NCBI GenBank assembly: GCA_018971025.1
Contig: JAGWVE010000007.1
Coordinates: 1 to 56,202, forward strand
DNA length: 56,202 bases
Reading direction: 5' to 3'
DNA from: Bacteroidota bacterium
GTDB lineage: Bacteria > Bacteroidota > Bacteroidia > Chitinophagales > Chitinophagaceae
Below, in pieces: positions 39,093 through 48,628 of this stretch (its first letter is position 1; each line of letters starts with the position of its first letter). The notes beneath the pieces are model-generated. The model was not told the origin of the DNA and ran no database searches. It saw nothing but the letters and a program-made list of their open reading frames with translations. The position numbers and the translations under genes are program-made.

Positions 39093-39731
39093 ATGGCAAA
39101 AAGCGCAAGAGAAAACATATTACAAAAAATTAAGCAGGCACTGGCAAAGCCAGTGCCTGTGCCATTTACGGCCGTTGATTCGGTTTCCACAACATACCCA
39201 TCCACCAAAGAAGATCTTTCGGTGTTGTTTGCCGAAAATTTTTCTGGCTTACAAGGTAAGTTTGCATTTTGTGCGAGTGAAAAAGAGCTGGCTTCGCAGT
39301 TAAGCATGCTGTTTATTCAGCGAAATTGGAAGCAAACATATTGTAGAGAAGCTGCTTTAATTGAAATGCTCACTAAAGCAGGTTTTGGTGGCATGCAATC
39401 TGAAGATTTAGAATATTGCGACGCTTCTATTACTGGTTGCGAAAGTTTAATTGCACGTACAGGTAGTATGATTCTTTCTGCGGGTCAAGAGAGCGGCAGA
39501 ACGGTGAGCGTGTATGCGCCTATTCATATTTGTATTGCTTACACAGACCAAGTGGTATATGATATTTCAGATGGTTTACATGCTGTTACCAAACATTATG
39601 GAAATCAGTTGCCTTCACTTATAACGCTTGCTAGTGGACCTAGTAGAACGGCGGATATTGAAAAAACACTGGTAGTAGGTGTGCATGGTCCTAAAGAAGT
39701 GTACTGTTTTTTAGTAGACAGAAATAAATAA
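39093..39731 (+). CDS. LUD domain protein (LutC/YkgG family)
   Basis: A 212-residue protein with the LUD fold: SARENILQKIKQAL at the N-terminus, SITGCESLIARTGSMIL in the core and LASGPSRTADIEKTLVVGVH near the end. LutC belongs to the iron-sulfur lactate oxidase complex, but single LUD proteins beside ftsH in Bacteroidota are not accompanied by lutA and lutB and have no established role. It starts 10 bases after ftsH and precedes lpxH by 6 bases, so the four-gene run is probably one operon. Confidence 0.85.
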   Translation: MAKSARENILQKIKQALAKPVPVPFTAVDSVSTTYPSTKEDLSVLFAENFSGLQGKFAFCASEKELASQLSMLFIQRNWKQTYCREAALIEMLTKAGFGGMQSEDLEYCDASITGCESLIARTGSMILSAGQESGRTVSVYAPIHICIAYTDQVVYDISDGLHAVTKHYGNQLPSLITLASGPSRTADIEKTLVVGVHGPKEVYCFLVDRNK

Positions 39732-39737
39732 TAGCAC

Positions 39738-40502
39738 ATGACAGCTACCATTCATGCATCTTCTAGCCAAAAAATTTATTTGCTCTCGGATTTTCATTTG
39801 GGTGCACCTAATTACAGTGCTAGCTTGGAGCGTGAAAAAAAAGTTGTTTCATTTTTACAATCTATAGAGGATAGCGCAGCAGCTATATTTATTGTTGGCG
39901 ATATATTTGATTTTTGGTTTGAGTATGATCATGTAGTGCCCAAAGGTTATGTTCGACTGCTCGGACAAATTGCTAAACTCACGGATAAAGGCATTCCGGT
40001 ACACGTGTTTACCGGCAATCACGACTTATGGATGCGTGGTTATTTTGAAGAAGAGTTGGGTTGTAAAGTCTACCACGAACCACAGCAATTTTTATTCAAT
40101 AATAAATCCTGTTATATTGCCCACGGTGATGGTTTAGGACCTGGCGATGCTGGATATAAGTTCATAAAAAAAATATTTACCAATCCTATTTGTAAATGGT
40201 TGTTTAAGTGGATGCATCCGGATGCTGGAGCAGCACTTGCCAATTATTTTAGTCGAAAAAGTAGGGCCAAAACGGGTAATGCCGATGCGCAGTTTTTAGG
40301 CGAAGAAAAGGAGTGGCTTATTTGTTACAGTAAAGAAGTTTTACAAAAAGCGCATTACGATTATTTAATTTTTGGACATCGTCATTTTCCACTTGATCTT
40401 ACTATTGGCGATAGTCATTATATTAATTTAGGCGATTGGATTCAAAATTTCACCTACGCAAGTTTTGATGGCGAAAAAATGGAAATAGACAAATGGAAAT
40501 AA
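39738..40502 (+). CDS. lpxH: UDP-2,3-diacylglucosamine diphosphatase
   Basis: A 254-residue calcineurin-like metallophosphoesterase that hydrolyses UDP-2,3-diacylglucosamine to lipid X in lipid A synthesis. The metal-binding series is visible: LLSDFHLGA (residues 14-22), VGDIFDFW, TGNHDLWM, IAHGDG and IFGHRHFP. The segment between GNHD and the last motif carries the basic and hydrophobic residues typical of LpxH for membrane and substrate contact. The mechanosensitive channel gene overlaps its last 10 bases. Confidence 0.9.
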   Translation: MTATIHASSSQKIYLLSDFHLGAPNYSASLEREKKVVSFLQSIEDSAAAIFIVGDIFDFWFEYDHVVPKGYVRLLGQIAKLTDKGIPVHVFTGNHDLWMRGYFEEELGCKVYHEPQQFLFNNKSCYIAHGDGLGPGDAGYKFIKKIFTNPICKWLFKWMHPDAGAALANYFSRKSRAKTGNADAQFLGEEKEWLICYSKEVLQKAHYDYLIFGHRHFPLDLTIGDSHYINLGDWIQNFTYASFDGEKMEIDKWK

Positions 40503-41569
40503 AAATATTAGACAATACGGTACAGGCTTACCTAATTGTGTTAGGAACCATACTTGTTACCCTAATTTTTAAAAGACTTATTTCTAAATTTTTAGCAGGT
40601 AAGTTATTTAAACTCATTACCAATAGTAAGCACAACTTACCCAAACAATCTTTTTTAGATTTAGTAGTACAGCCATTAGGCACATATTTACTATTAACGA
40701 TATCAATGATCGCCATTGATAAATTAAAATTTCCGGCTGCTTTTGATTTTACTATTTATAAAACAACCACGAGGCAAATATTAGATGCACTCATGAACGG
40801 AGCGCTGGTGGTGGTGTTTATTTGGTTATGCCTTCGCATCATCGATTTTATGGCGATGGTGTTAGAAGAGCGTGCCAATTTAACCAAAGATCAACAAGAC
40901 AATCAGCTCATTATTTTCTTTAAAGATTTTTTTAAAGTAATTCTTGTAATTATAGGGGTGCTGCTTGTATTAAAGTTCTCTTTCAACAAAAATATAGGTA
41001 GTATTTTAACGGGCTTAAGTTTAGTGGGTGCCGCTGTAGCCCTTGCTACGAGAGAGAGTATGGAAAATTTGATTGCCTCTTTTATTATCTTTTTTGATAA
41101 GCCTTTTACGGTAGGGGAGCAGGTAAAAGTTAATGGATTTACGGGTACCATAGAAAAAATTGGACTCAGAAGTACGCGTATTCGTACCAACGAAAAAACA
41201 TATATTTCTGTTCCCAACAAGCAAATGGTTGATACCATTGTAGATAATATTAGTTTGCGTACACAGCGCAAAACAGACGTACAGCTAGAGCTTTCTTTAA
41301 GTGCTTCGGCTGGCGCTCTAACAACACTATTAAATGCAATTCGTGCCTTTTTAAGCACTCAAAAAATTGATGGTTTTCATGTGTATTTGCATGATACAGG
41401 AAAACATGCACACATCGTACACATAGAATACTTTTCATCGGCGGCCGATGAAATTGAAGACTATTTTTTACTCAGAGAAAAAATAAATATGTCTTTGATT
41501 GAATTGTTAGAATCACACAAAATAGAACTAGCAGCTTCTAGTACCGATGTGGTAGTGAAGCAGTCTTAA
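40493..41569 (+). CDS. Small-conductance mechanosensitive channel family protein (MscS-like)
   Basis: 358 residues. Three or four N-terminal membrane helices are followed by the MscS pore and beta domain: GSILTGLSLVGAAVALATRE, then IIFFDKPFTVGEQVKVNGFTG and the SVPNKQMVDTIVDN strand. The C-terminal domain is shorter and less conserved. It would open under membrane tension to release solutes. Its ATG lies 10 bases inside the end of lpxH, implying coupled translation. Confidence 0.92.
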   Translation: MEIKILDNTVQAYLIVLGTILVTLIFKRLISKFLAGKLFKLITNSKHNLPKQSFLDLVVQPLGTYLLLTISMIAIDKLKFPAAFDFTIYKTTTRQILDALMNGALVVVFIWLCLRIIDFMAMVLEERANLTKDQQDNQLIIFFKDFFKVILVIIGVLLVLKFSFNKNIGSILTGLSLVGAAVALATRESMENLIASFIIFFDKPFTVGEQVKVNGFTGTIEKIGLRSTRIRTNEKTYISVPNKQMVDTIVDNISLRTQRKTDVQLELSLSASAGALTTLLNAIRAFLSTQKIDGFHVYLHDTGKHAHIVHIEYFSSAADEIEDYFLLREKINMSLIELLESHKIELAASSTDVVVKQS

Positions 41570-41578
41570 GTATTGATA

Positions 41579-42214
41579 TTAGTTTAGCCCAGCTTTTAGT
41601 TCCAGTAAAAAAGTTTTAAACTTGGTTAAACTTTGTACCAGCTGCGCCTGTGTGTCGGCCTGCGATTTATTTTGTTTTAAATACGTTCTCGCGCCTTCTA
41701 TCGAATATTTTTTTTGGCGAAGCAAAAAGTAAATGATTTGTAAATTCTTGATATCTTCAACCCTAAACAAGCGGTCACCCTTTCTTGTTTTTCGAGGTTT
41801 TAAAATATCAAATTCATTTTCCCAGTAACGCAGTAAAGAAGTATTTACTTTAAACCAACTCGCCACTTCACTAATGGTATAGTATAATTTTTGGGCCAAT
41901 ACTTTTTCGTCCGGAATTTCAATTAAATCTATTTCCGTATCAATTTCACTATAGGATTTACGTCCTCTCTTGCCAGCAATCTTTTCTATGGATACGCGGG
42001 GCTGTCTGGGTCTTTCAATGTAAACAGGTTCTTCAGCAACAGTCTCCGCAACCACCGCTTGTTCAAATATTGGCACTGGGGTGCTAACAGGCGCAGGGGC
42101 TTCCGCTGCCAAAACGGGATCAGCCTTGGCTTTGGCTTTCTTTTTTTCTTTAACCCCACCAATATCTTGGGCAGGGCCTCCAAATAAATCTAACTGTTGC
42201 AGTTTAGGTTGCAT
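41579..42214 (-). CDS. MerR-type transcriptional regulator
   Basis: 211 residues. The first 90 or so are low-complexity (Lys/Ala, then Pro/Val/Glu-rich) and probably disordered. The second half carries a MerR winged helix (YTISEVASWFKVNTSLLRYW, then RLFRVEDIKNLQIIYFLLRQ) and a short C-terminal coil. No effector-binding cysteines or ligand domain are visible, so the signal is unknown. It is convergent with mscS (9 bases apart) and divergent from the glycosyltransferase-like gene; a TACTTTTA sequence, one base off the promoter consensus, lies 4 bases before its ATG. Confidence 0.88.
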   Translation of the reverse strand: MQPKLQQLDLFGGPAQDIGGVKEKKKAKAKADPVLAAEAPAPVSTPVPIFEQAVVAETVAEEPVYIERPRQPRVSIEKIAGKRGRKSYSEIDTEIDLIEIPDEKVLAQKLYYTISEVASWFKVNTSLLRYWENEFDILKPRKTRKGDRLFRVEDIKNLQIIYFLLRQKKYSIEGARTYLKQNKSQADTQAQLVQSLTKFKTFLLELKAGLN

Positions 42215-42281
42215 GGTGTAAAAGTATGATAAGTATTTTGCCTCTTAGCCCCCTAATGCGCCTCCGTGGAAAAGATGTAAG

Positions 42282-42289
42282 TATCTTTG
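42282..42289 (+). promoter_or_regulatory. -7 element TATCTTTG for glycosyltransferase-like gene
   Basis: An exact TAnnTTTG match ending 6 bases before the ATG at 42296. It predicts a transcript starting at or next to the start codon. Confidence 0.55.
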
Positions 42290-42295
42290 CAACCG

Positions 42296-43363
42296 ATGAA
42301 AATAGCAGTTACTCTAGTGGGTATTCGTGATACCAATTTTTCGAGCGTTGGTCGTTTCGTATGGAAATGGCTAGAGGGCGAAATTCATGCGCACCCTGAA
42401 CACCAATTTTTATTGTTATCAGACACTGCTCAACCCACAAGTTTTGTAGGCGCGCCCAATTGTAGTTGGATAAAAACAAAATACGATAGGACTCGTTTTG
42501 TATCAGAAAAAATTTGGTACGAACATACAGCGCCAAAGCTCTTAAAAAAGCTACAACCCTCGCTCTGGCTGCAATTGAGTGGCATGTACAGTATACGCAC
42601 CACCATTCCTCAAATATGTTTATTTGAAGGAAAGCTATCTTCAATGCAAGCATACTTTTTTAAAAGAGCTGTGCATAAACTGCAGCAGTGGCTTGTAGTA
42701 GACCACCAGGCTACTACCGCGTTAACCGAACAGTTTGGTGTACCAAAAAACAAAATTGCTTTACTGCCGCTAACAGCTTCTTCCGAAATTTATCCCATCG
42801 ATTATACGTTGCAGCAAATGTACAAGGGTACGCATGCGGGTGGAACCGAATATTTTTTATCGGTGGTGCATGAAAATCAAAGCAGCATTGAATTACTACA
42901 GGCATTTTCCCTTTTTAAAAAATGGCAACACAGCAATATGAAACTGCTTTTGGTGCCCACTAGTAGTTTGCACCGTTCATTTTTAGAAGATAAATTAAGT
43001 ACCTACAAATACAGGGCAGATACGGTTATTGTTCCTGCGGGCCTTACCGTGCATAACTGGTACCAACTTCTTTCGAGCGCTTATGCCTGCGTTGTTTTAG
43101 AAAACAGTGCAGCTGCTCGTTTAATGGCCCTCGAAGCGGCAAAAGCTGGGGTATCCGTTATAGCGTCAACGGATTTTGCATCTACTAATCAAATGCAGGA
43201 AATGGTGACGAGCTATCCAGAAACAACACCAAGTGGCATTGCGGAAGCCTTGCTACTTGTCTATAAAAATGAAAAATTAAAAGCGGAGCGCAGTCAAAAT
43301 GGGCTAACATTCATCCAAAATACGCGCTTAGCACCAACTCCACTTTTATTTAAAACGCTATAG
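42296..43363 (+). CDS. Glycosyltransferase-like protein (GT-B fold, GT4-like)
   Basis: 355 residues from the ATG at 42296; the in-frame TTG at 42287 lies within the promoter element. The overall layout resembles a two-Rossmann GT-B enzyme: an N-terminal half with KIAVTLVGIRDTNFSSVGRF, and a C-terminal half with YFLSVVHENQSSIELLQAF, an LLLVP strand and LENSAAARLMALEAAKAG. The last matches the E-rich motif of GT4 donor sites only loosely. Donor and acceptor are unknown. No other glycan genes are adjacent. Confidence 0.7.
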   Translation: MKIAVTLVGIRDTNFSSVGRFVWKWLEGEIHAHPEHQFLLLSDTAQPTSFVGAPNCSWIKTKYDRTRFVSEKIWYEHTAPKLLKKLQPSLWLQLSGMYSIRTTIPQICLFEGKLSSMQAYFFKRAVHKLQQWLVVDHQATTALTEQFGVPKNKIALLPLTASSEIYPIDYTLQQMYKGTHAGGTEYFLSVVHENQSSIELLQAFSLFKKWQHSNMKLLLVPTSSLHRSFLEDKLSTYKYRADTVIVPAGLTVHNWYQLLSSAYACVVLENSAAARLMALEAAKAGVSVIASTDFASTNQMQEMVTSYPETTPSGIAEALLLVYKNEKLKAERSQNGLTFIQNTRLAPTPLLFKTL

Positions 43364-43388
43364 GCATAGCTATAACATGGTTTAGGCT

Positions 43389-43396
43389 TATTTTTG
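43389..43396 (+). promoter_or_regulatory. -7 element TATTTTTG for gldC
   Basis: An exact TAnnTTTG match, 14 bases before the gldC ATG. Confidence 0.5.
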
Positions 43397-43410
43397 CAAA
43401 AACGTATAAT

Positions 43411-43758
43411 ATGACGCGTCAATCAAATATTAATATAGAGGTTCATTTAGATGAAAACAAAGTACCGCAAGACATTAAGTGGAATGCATCCGATAGTACC
43501 GCCGATATGGCACAATCTGCAAGAGCTATGATGCTTGCTTTTTGGGATGCAGCAGACAAGTCTGCACTTCGTATAGATTTATGGACCAAAGACATGATGG
43601 TAGATGAAATGGCAGATTTTTACTACCAAACTTTGATGGGTATGGCAGATACATTTATTAGAGCAACCCAAGATCAGGCACTCGCGAACGAAATGAAAGA
43701 TTTTGCAAAATCTTTTTATAAAAAATTTAGAGATGCTCAAATTCAAAAAAATAAATAA
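43411..43758 (+). CDS. gldC: Gliding motility protein GldC
   Basis: A 115-residue cytoplasmic-type protein without signal peptide. The opening (SNINIEVHLDENKVPQDIKW), the ARAMMLAFWD segment and DLWTKDMMVDEMADFYYQTL are characteristic of GldC, found in gliding and non-gliding Bacteroidota. GldC is associated with gliding motility, but its exact role is unclear. It begins its own transcription unit behind a good promoter element and is followed after 10 bases by the YqeY gene. Confidence 0.9.
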   Translation: MTRQSNINIEVHLDENKVPQDIKWNASDSTADMAQSARAMMLAFWDAADKSALRIDLWTKDMMVDEMADFYYQTLMGMADTFIRATQDQALANEMKDFAKSFYKKFRDAQIQKNK

Positions 43759-43768
43759 TTAACATACT

Positions 43769-44221
43769 ATGGCAACTTTAGAAGAACAAGTAATGGCGCA
43801 AATGAAAGACGCTATGAAATCAAAAGATGAAGCTTTATTAAGAGGACTACGTGCCATTAAAGCAGAAATCATTAAAGCAAAAACAGACCCTGGTGCTGGC
43901 GGTTCTATTACGACAGAAGGTGAATTGAAGCTGTTGCAAAAATTAGTAAAATCTAGAAAAGATTCTCTTACTATTTATCAAGAACAAAATAGAGCCGATT
44001 TGGCGCAAAAAGAGATCGAAGAAATTGCTGTCATTGAAAAGTTTTTACCAGCTCAATTAGATGAAGCAGCTATTAAAGAAATAGTAGCACAAATCATTGC
44101 AACCGTTGGTGCAACTGGGCCGCAAGACTTAGGAAAAGTAATGGGTGTAGCTTCAAAACAACTAGCTGGACAAGCAGACGGTAAGGCAGTAGCTGCAGCA
44201 GTTAAAGCTGCTTTAGGATAA
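43769..44221 (+). CDS. GatB/YqeY domain-containing protein
   Basis: A 150-residue mostly helical protein matching the stand-alone YqeY family, related to the tail domain of the GatB amidotransferase subunit. It reads MKDAMKSKDEALLRGLRAIK at the start, then ELKLLQKLVKSRKDS, IEEIAVIEKFLPAQLDEAAI and GKVMGVASKQLAGQADGK. It may interact with tRNA, but its role is not established. It lies between gldC and the CvpA gene. Confidence 0.92.
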   Translation: MATLEEQVMAQMKDAMKSKDEALLRGLRAIKAEIIKAKTDPGAGGSITTEGELKLLQKLVKSRKDSLTIYQEQNRADLAQKEIEEIAVIEKFLPAQLDEAAIKEIVAQIIATVGATGPQDLGKVMGVASKQLAGQADGKAVAAAVKAALG

Positions 44222-44256
44222 TTGTTTGCATTGTTGAAACACTAAAAAACGAAACC

Positions 44257-44793
44257 GTGGTACTAGATATTATTTGTGTAATCATTTTAATTTGGGCACT
44301 TTTTAAAGGATATACCAGTGGCTTTATTATTGCATTGTTTTCATTTGCGGCACTACTCATTGGATTAGCCGCGGCAACAAAATTATCTGCTGTTGTAGCT
44401 ACTAAAATTGGACATGATACGGGCATAACGGCGAGCTGGCTTCCGTTTGTATCTTTTTTACTGATCATGATAGCCGTTACACTGATTGTTAGGTTGGTGG
44501 CTGGCATGCTACAAAAAGCGGCCGAACTCGTACTTCTTGGATGGGCCAATAAATTAGCGGGCATCTTACTATTTGGTGCTATTTACCTCACTATTTGGAG
44601 TGTGGTATTATTTTACGGAGACAAGCTGCATTTGATTACCGAATCTACCAAGGCAGCTTCTAAAACCTATGGCTATATTGCGCCTTGGGGGCCTAAGGTG
44701 CTGGATGGTATTGGTCAAATCATTCCCATTTTTAAGGATATGTTTACCAGTTTAGGGGATCATTTTGAAACACTGGGTAAACAAGTCAAATAA
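44257..44793 (+). CDS. CvpA family membrane protein
   Basis: A 178-residue inner-membrane protein with about four hydrophobic helices and the CvpA-type beginning LDIICVIILIWALFKGYTSG. CvpA homologues are linked to colicin V production and to envelope stress resistance; the biochemical role is unknown. The start is a GTG at 44257. It lies 35 bases after the YqeY gene. Confidence 0.87.
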   Translation: MVLDIICVIILIWALFKGYTSGFIIALFSFAALLIGLAAATKLSAVVATKIGHDTGITASWLPFVSFLLIMIAVTLIVRLVAGMLQKAAELVLLGWANKLAGILLFGAIYLTIWSVVLFYGDKLHLITESTKAASKTYGYIAPWGPKVLDGIGQIIPIFKDMFTSLGDHFETLGKQVK

Positions 44794-44872
44794 GCTACTC
44801 ATATTTCATACTTATTTAATGCGGTGGTTCCTGGTAAAATCATTATTTTAGCCCTGTTCTATATAAGTGCAC

Positions 44873-45652
44873 ATGAATTACGAAATTAAAGTTCAGGATA
44901 AAATTAGTTACATCGAAGAAGGTACCGGCGAGCCCTTGCTTTTACTGCATGGCCTTTTTGGTGCGCTCAGTAACTTTGAACATTTAATTGAGCATTTCAG
45001 ACACCGCAATAAAGTAATTGTTCCCATTTTACCACTTTTTGATTTAGATATTTTTCATACAACGGTGAGTGGGCTAGAAAAAATCGTTCACAAATTTATT
45101 GAAGCAAAAGGCTATACAGGTATTCACTTACTTGGCAACTCGCTTGGTGGACATATTGGTCTGGTGCACGTATTAAAGCATCCCGAAAAAATTAAGTCAC
45201 TTACATTAACAGGTAGCAGTGGTTTATTTGAAAAAGCAATGGGCGATAGCTATCCAAAAAGAGGCGACTACGATTATATCAAAAATAAAACAGAGCAAAC
45301 TTTTTACGACCCGGCTGTAGCTACCAAAGAATTGGTAGACGAAGTTTTTGAAATCACTAGAAACAGAATTAAAGTGATTAAAATATTAGCCCTTGCAAAA
45401 AGTGCTATCAGAAGTAATTTAGGTCCGGAGCTGAGTCAAATAAAACAACCTACACTGCTTATTTGGGGTAATAATGATATTGTTACACCACCTTATGTAG
45501 GAGAAGAATTCCATAAGCTTATACCCAATAGCACCCTTCATTTTGTAGACAAATGCGGACACGCTCCAATGATGGAAGTGCCCGAACAGTTCAATCAAAT
45601 TTTAGAAGCATTTTTGAATCAGCTTAGCCATGCTAGCAGCACAACTCATTAA
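44873..45652 (+). CDS. Alpha/beta hydrolase
   Basis: 259 residues from the ATG at 44873 (an upstream GTG at 44867 is possible). The fold and catalytic triad are plain: oxyanion HGLFGALSN, nucleophile Ser in LGNSLGGHI, acid Asp in WGNNDIVTPP and His in CGHAPMMEVPE. There is no signal peptide, so it is cytoplasmic. The substrate is unknown. Its last 23 bases overlap the CBS gene in another frame. Confidence 0.9.
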   Translation: MNYEIKVQDKISYIEEGTGEPLLLLHGLFGALSNFEHLIEHFRHRNKVIVPILPLFDLDIFHTTVSGLEKIVHKFIEAKGYTGIHLLGNSLGGHIGLVHVLKHPEKIKSLTLTGSSGLFEKAMGDSYPKRGDYDYIKNKTEQTFYDPAVATKELVDEVFEITRNRIKVIKILALAKSAIRSNLGPELSQIKQPTLLIWGNNDIVTPPYVGEEFHKLIPNSTLHFVDKCGHAPMMEVPEQFNQILEAFLNQLSHASSTTH

Positions 45653-46289
45653 TACTAGTTTTCCTTCTGTTCATTTATTGGATAAGGCATCTTTTGCACT
45701 TCAATTAATGGAAGATTATGATGTACAACATTTGTGTGTTGTAACGGACGATAAATTGGTGGGTATCGTAGACAAAAATGCACTTTTAGATATCGATGAA
45801 TCGGCTGTCATTGCTTCCTTGCAGGATGATTTTATAATGGCTTCTGTGCATGCCGATGCCTATTTTTTATCGGCGCTACAATTATTAACCCTGCATGACA
45901 TTAGCATATTGCCCGTGGTATCAACAGCTGCAGATTTACTGGGTGTGATTACAGCGAAGCATATGTTATCGGTACTATCAACGTATGTAGGAGCGGACAC
46001 TAAAGGCGGCATTATTGTATTAGAAATTGAAAAAAGACAATACTCTTTTGGTGAAATTGTAAGACTCGTTGAAACCAACGATGCATATGTAACACAACTC
46101 AATACCACCACAGACCCTATCACCGGACTTATGCTGGTTTCTATTCAATTAAACCGTATCGAAGTATCTACCATTGTTGCAACGTTTCAGCGTTATGACT
46201 ACCGTGTAAAATATTATTTTGGAGAAGAAAATTACCAAAACGAGCTGCAAGAAAATTACAACCACTTACTTTCCTATCTCAACATGTAG
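45630..46289 (+). CDS. CBS domain protein
   Basis: 219 residues with two CBS motifs in the first 120 residues (LLDKASFALQLMEDYDVQHLCVV, then LLTLHDISILPVV and DLLGVITAKHML) and an ACT-like C-terminal region (IIVLEIEKRQYSFGEIVRLV). CBS pairs bind adenine nucleotides and regulate partners. It is the first gene of the nadK-porG-uppS-bamA run; a CBS protein in that position is familiar from Bacteroidota. It overlaps the hydrolase gene by 23 bases. Confidence 0.85.
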   Translation: MLAAQLINTSFPSVHLLDKASFALQLMEDYDVQHLCVVTDDKLVGIVDKNALLDIDESAVIASLQDDFIMASVHADAYFLSALQLLTLHDISILPVVSTAADLLGVITAKHMLSVLSTYVGADTKGGIIVLEIEKRQYSFGEIVRLVETNDAYVTQLNTTTDPITGLMLVSIQLNRIEVSTIVATFQRYDYRVKYYFGEENYQNELQENYNHLLSYLNM

Positions 46290-46307
46290 TTGCTAAAACT
46301 TTTTTGT

Positions 46308-47672
46308 ATGCGCCTACTACGTTTGATTTTTTTATTCTTTTTACCATTTGTTATAAAGGCGCAAACTGTATCACATATTGGCGGTATTGAAATTTCAGGC
46401 AATACAAAAACAAAATATTTTATCATTTTACGGGAGCTTCCATTTGCGGTAGGTGATTCACTTACAACTGCGCAAATGGGGCCTGCGCTTATCAAGGCCA
46501 AGCAACAATTACTCAACACGCAATTATTTGTTGATGTAAAAATTGACACTGCTCAAATGGATAACACCGTTCAGGTGCGCGTGCACGTAAAAGAACGTTG
46601 GTATCTATTTCCAGTCCCTTATTTTAGGCTCGTGGACCGAAATTTTAATCAGTGGTGGGTAGATCAAAATAAAAGTTTAGACCGGGTTAATTACGGCATT
46701 AAGTTTACACAAAACAATGTATCTGGACGCAATGATAATATAAATGTATGGCTTATAACGGGCTACAATAAACAGTTTTCGGCGCGTTACACGCTTCCGT
46801 TTTTTGATAAAAAACTCACCCAAGGTTTTAGTGTTGGATTTGCTTACGCTACACAAAAAGAATTAAACATTGGAACGGCAAATAACAAACAAGTTTTTTT
46901 CAAACACAGCACCGATGCTAAAAAAATATGGCGTTTTGATGCTGCGTATAGTTATAGGCCAGACACTAAAAAACGAAATACGCTAAGGCTTAGTTACAGT
47001 AACGAATCTATCGCAGATACGATTTTAAAAATTCAAAAAAATTACTACCCTGGTCAAACCACTGTACAAAAAGCGCTTGATATAAGTTACCGCTATCAGT
47101 TTATTGATGTATCAAATATTTCATATCCTACAGAAGGCAATTACACCGATTTATTTTTTTTGAAACGCTTTGCAATACCGGTGCAATCTCTTTTTCAAAT
47201 GAGTGCTAGACAGCTCTATGCAAAAAAAGTAAGTACTAAAAGTTTTGTATTGTTTGATATAAGCGCAGCCTATAAATCACCCATCGATTCCGTTTTTTCT
47301 AATGCTAGACTTATTGGTTATGGCGGTATGCAGTTAAGAGGGCTCGAATATTATGTGGTGGACGGTACGGCCGGCTTAGTAGCAAGAAATGCTTTTCATT
47401 ACAATGTTAAAAACTGGGTACTTCACAATCCACTGCAAACAAAAACACACGATCAAATTCCAATTAGGCTTTATTTTAAATTATTTGCAGACGCTGGATA
47501 TGCTTATCATAAATACGCAACCCCTTCTAACAGCTTAAGTAATACCCTTTTGTATACGTATGGTGCTGGGCTCGATGTTGTTTCTGTGTATGATTTTGTT
47601 TTTCGAATGGAATATAGCCGCAATCAGCTAGGAAGAGATGGCTTATATTTGCAGGGCGAATTTAATTTTTGA
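46308..47672 (+). CDS. Outer-membrane POTRA/beta-barrel protein (Omp85-like, short)
   Basis: 454 residues from the ATG at 46308, chosen because MRLLRLIFLFFLPFVIKAQ is a good signal peptide. One POTRA-like domain follows (IGGIEISGNTKTKYFIILRE to VQVRVHVKERWYLFP), then a barrel of alternating strands ending in LQGEFNF, the Phe-terminated signal of outer-membrane proteins. Full BamA has five POTRA domains; this has one, so it is a minimal Omp85 or TamA-like relative. It lies two genes before porG in an assembly cluster. Confidence 0.8.
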   Translation: MRLLRLIFLFFLPFVIKAQTVSHIGGIEISGNTKTKYFIILRELPFAVGDSLTTAQMGPALIKAKQQLLNTQLFVDVKIDTAQMDNTVQVRVHVKERWYLFPVPYFRLVDRNFNQWWVDQNKSLDRVNYGIKFTQNNVSGRNDNINVWLITGYNKQFSARYTLPFFDKKLTQGFSVGFAYATQKELNIGTANNKQVFFKHSTDAKKIWRFDAAYSYRPDTKKRNTLRLSYSNESIADTILKIQKNYYPGQTTVQKALDISYRYQFIDVSNISYPTEGNYTDLFFLKRFAIPVQSLFQMSARQLYAKKVSTKSFVLFDISAAYKSPIDSVFSNARLIGYGGMQLRGLEYYVVDGTAGLVARNAFHYNVKNWVLHNPLQTKTHDQIPIRLYFKLFADAGYAYHKYATPSNSLSNTLLYTYGAGLDVVSVYDFVFRMEYSRNQLGRDGLYLQGEFNF

Positions 47673-47697
47673 TGGTTTTTGATTTGAAAATTGACAC

Positions 47698-48576
47698 ATG
47701 AAAATTGCAATTTATAGTAGAGGTTTAGATTTGGCAACACCCAATCCGCTGGCTTTACTGCTGGAGGCACTTGCTCCGCACGAGGTTGAGATTCATGTGT
47801 TCCATCAATTATTAGTCCACGCCGATTTGCCTGCAGCTACAGCTGCTAAACTGATACCTTTTAAAGTTTCTTCAGATTTAGATGCTACAATCGATTGTCT
47901 CATTAGCTTAGGTGGAGATGGTACCATGCTGGACGCTGTTACACTCGTAAAAGATTCTGGCATTCCTATTTTAGGGATCAATTTTGGACGACTTGGTTTT
48001 TTAGCAAGCATTAGTCCGGATGCCTTACAAAGTGCTGTAGACGCTATTGTGAACCGAACTTTTGTAGTAGATAAACGTGCACTCATTCATCTCGATTCTA
48101 ACGAAGGCCTTTTTGGTGATACGCCATTTGCACTCAATGAATTTGCGATTCATAAAAGAGATATTTCTCCCATGATTAAAATTCATACGTATTTAAATGG
48201 AGAATTTTTAAATACTTATTGGGCCGATGGTTTAATTGTTTCTACACCAACTGGTTCTACTGGTTATAATATGAGTTGCAACGGTCCCATTTTATTTCCG
48301 GATGCAGCAAGCTTTGTGATTACGCCGGTTGCGCCCCATAATTTAAATGTGCGTCCTATTGTTGTGCCGGACACCAACGTTGTTTCTTTTGAAATCGAAG
48401 GAAGAGCCGACCAGTTTATTTGTGCACTTGATGCGCGCAAAGAAATTGTACATAAAACGGTACAGTTGGCTATCAGAAAAGAGCAGTTTTGCGTAAATCT
48501 CGTTCGATTAAACGAAAATAGTTTCTTGTCTACGCTTAGATCTAAGCTTACTTGGGGTCTCGATAAAAGAAATTAA
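47698..48576 (+). CDS. nadK: NAD kinase
   Basis: A 292-residue ATP-NAD kinase that makes NADP. The catalytic GGDGT lies at residues 72-76 (LGGDGTMLDAV), followed by ILGINFGRLGFLASI, the NAD-binding LNEFAIHKRD and STPTGSTGYNMSCNGPI. It ends with a Lys-rich tail. The ATG lies 25 bases after the POTRA/barrel gene, so it is probably in the same operon. Confidence 0.96.
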   Translation: MKIAIYSRGLDLATPNPLALLLEALAPHEVEIHVFHQLLVHADLPAATAAKLIPFKVSSDLDATIDCLISLGGDGTMLDAVTLVKDSGIPILGINFGRLGFLASISPDALQSAVDAIVNRTFVVDKRALIHLDSNEGLFGDTPFALNEFAIHKRDISPMIKIHTYLNGEFLNTYWADGLIVSTPTGSTGYNMSCNGPILFPDAASFVITPVAPHNLNVRPIVVPDTNVVSFEIEGRADQFICALDARKEIVHKTVQLAIRKEQFCVNLVRLNENSFLSTLRSKLTWGLDKRN

Positions 48577-48589
48577 CATTTTTGGTATT

Positions 48590-48597
48590 TATTTTTG
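48590..48597 (+). promoter_or_regulatory. -7 element TATTTTTG upstream of porG-like gene
   Basis: An exact TAnnTTTG match 31 bases before the ATG at 48629. It suggests the porG-like gene starts a sub-transcript behind nadK. Confidence 0.5.
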
Positions 48598-48628
48598 TTG
48601 CTACTTTACAATAAGTAAGCAGGTGCAC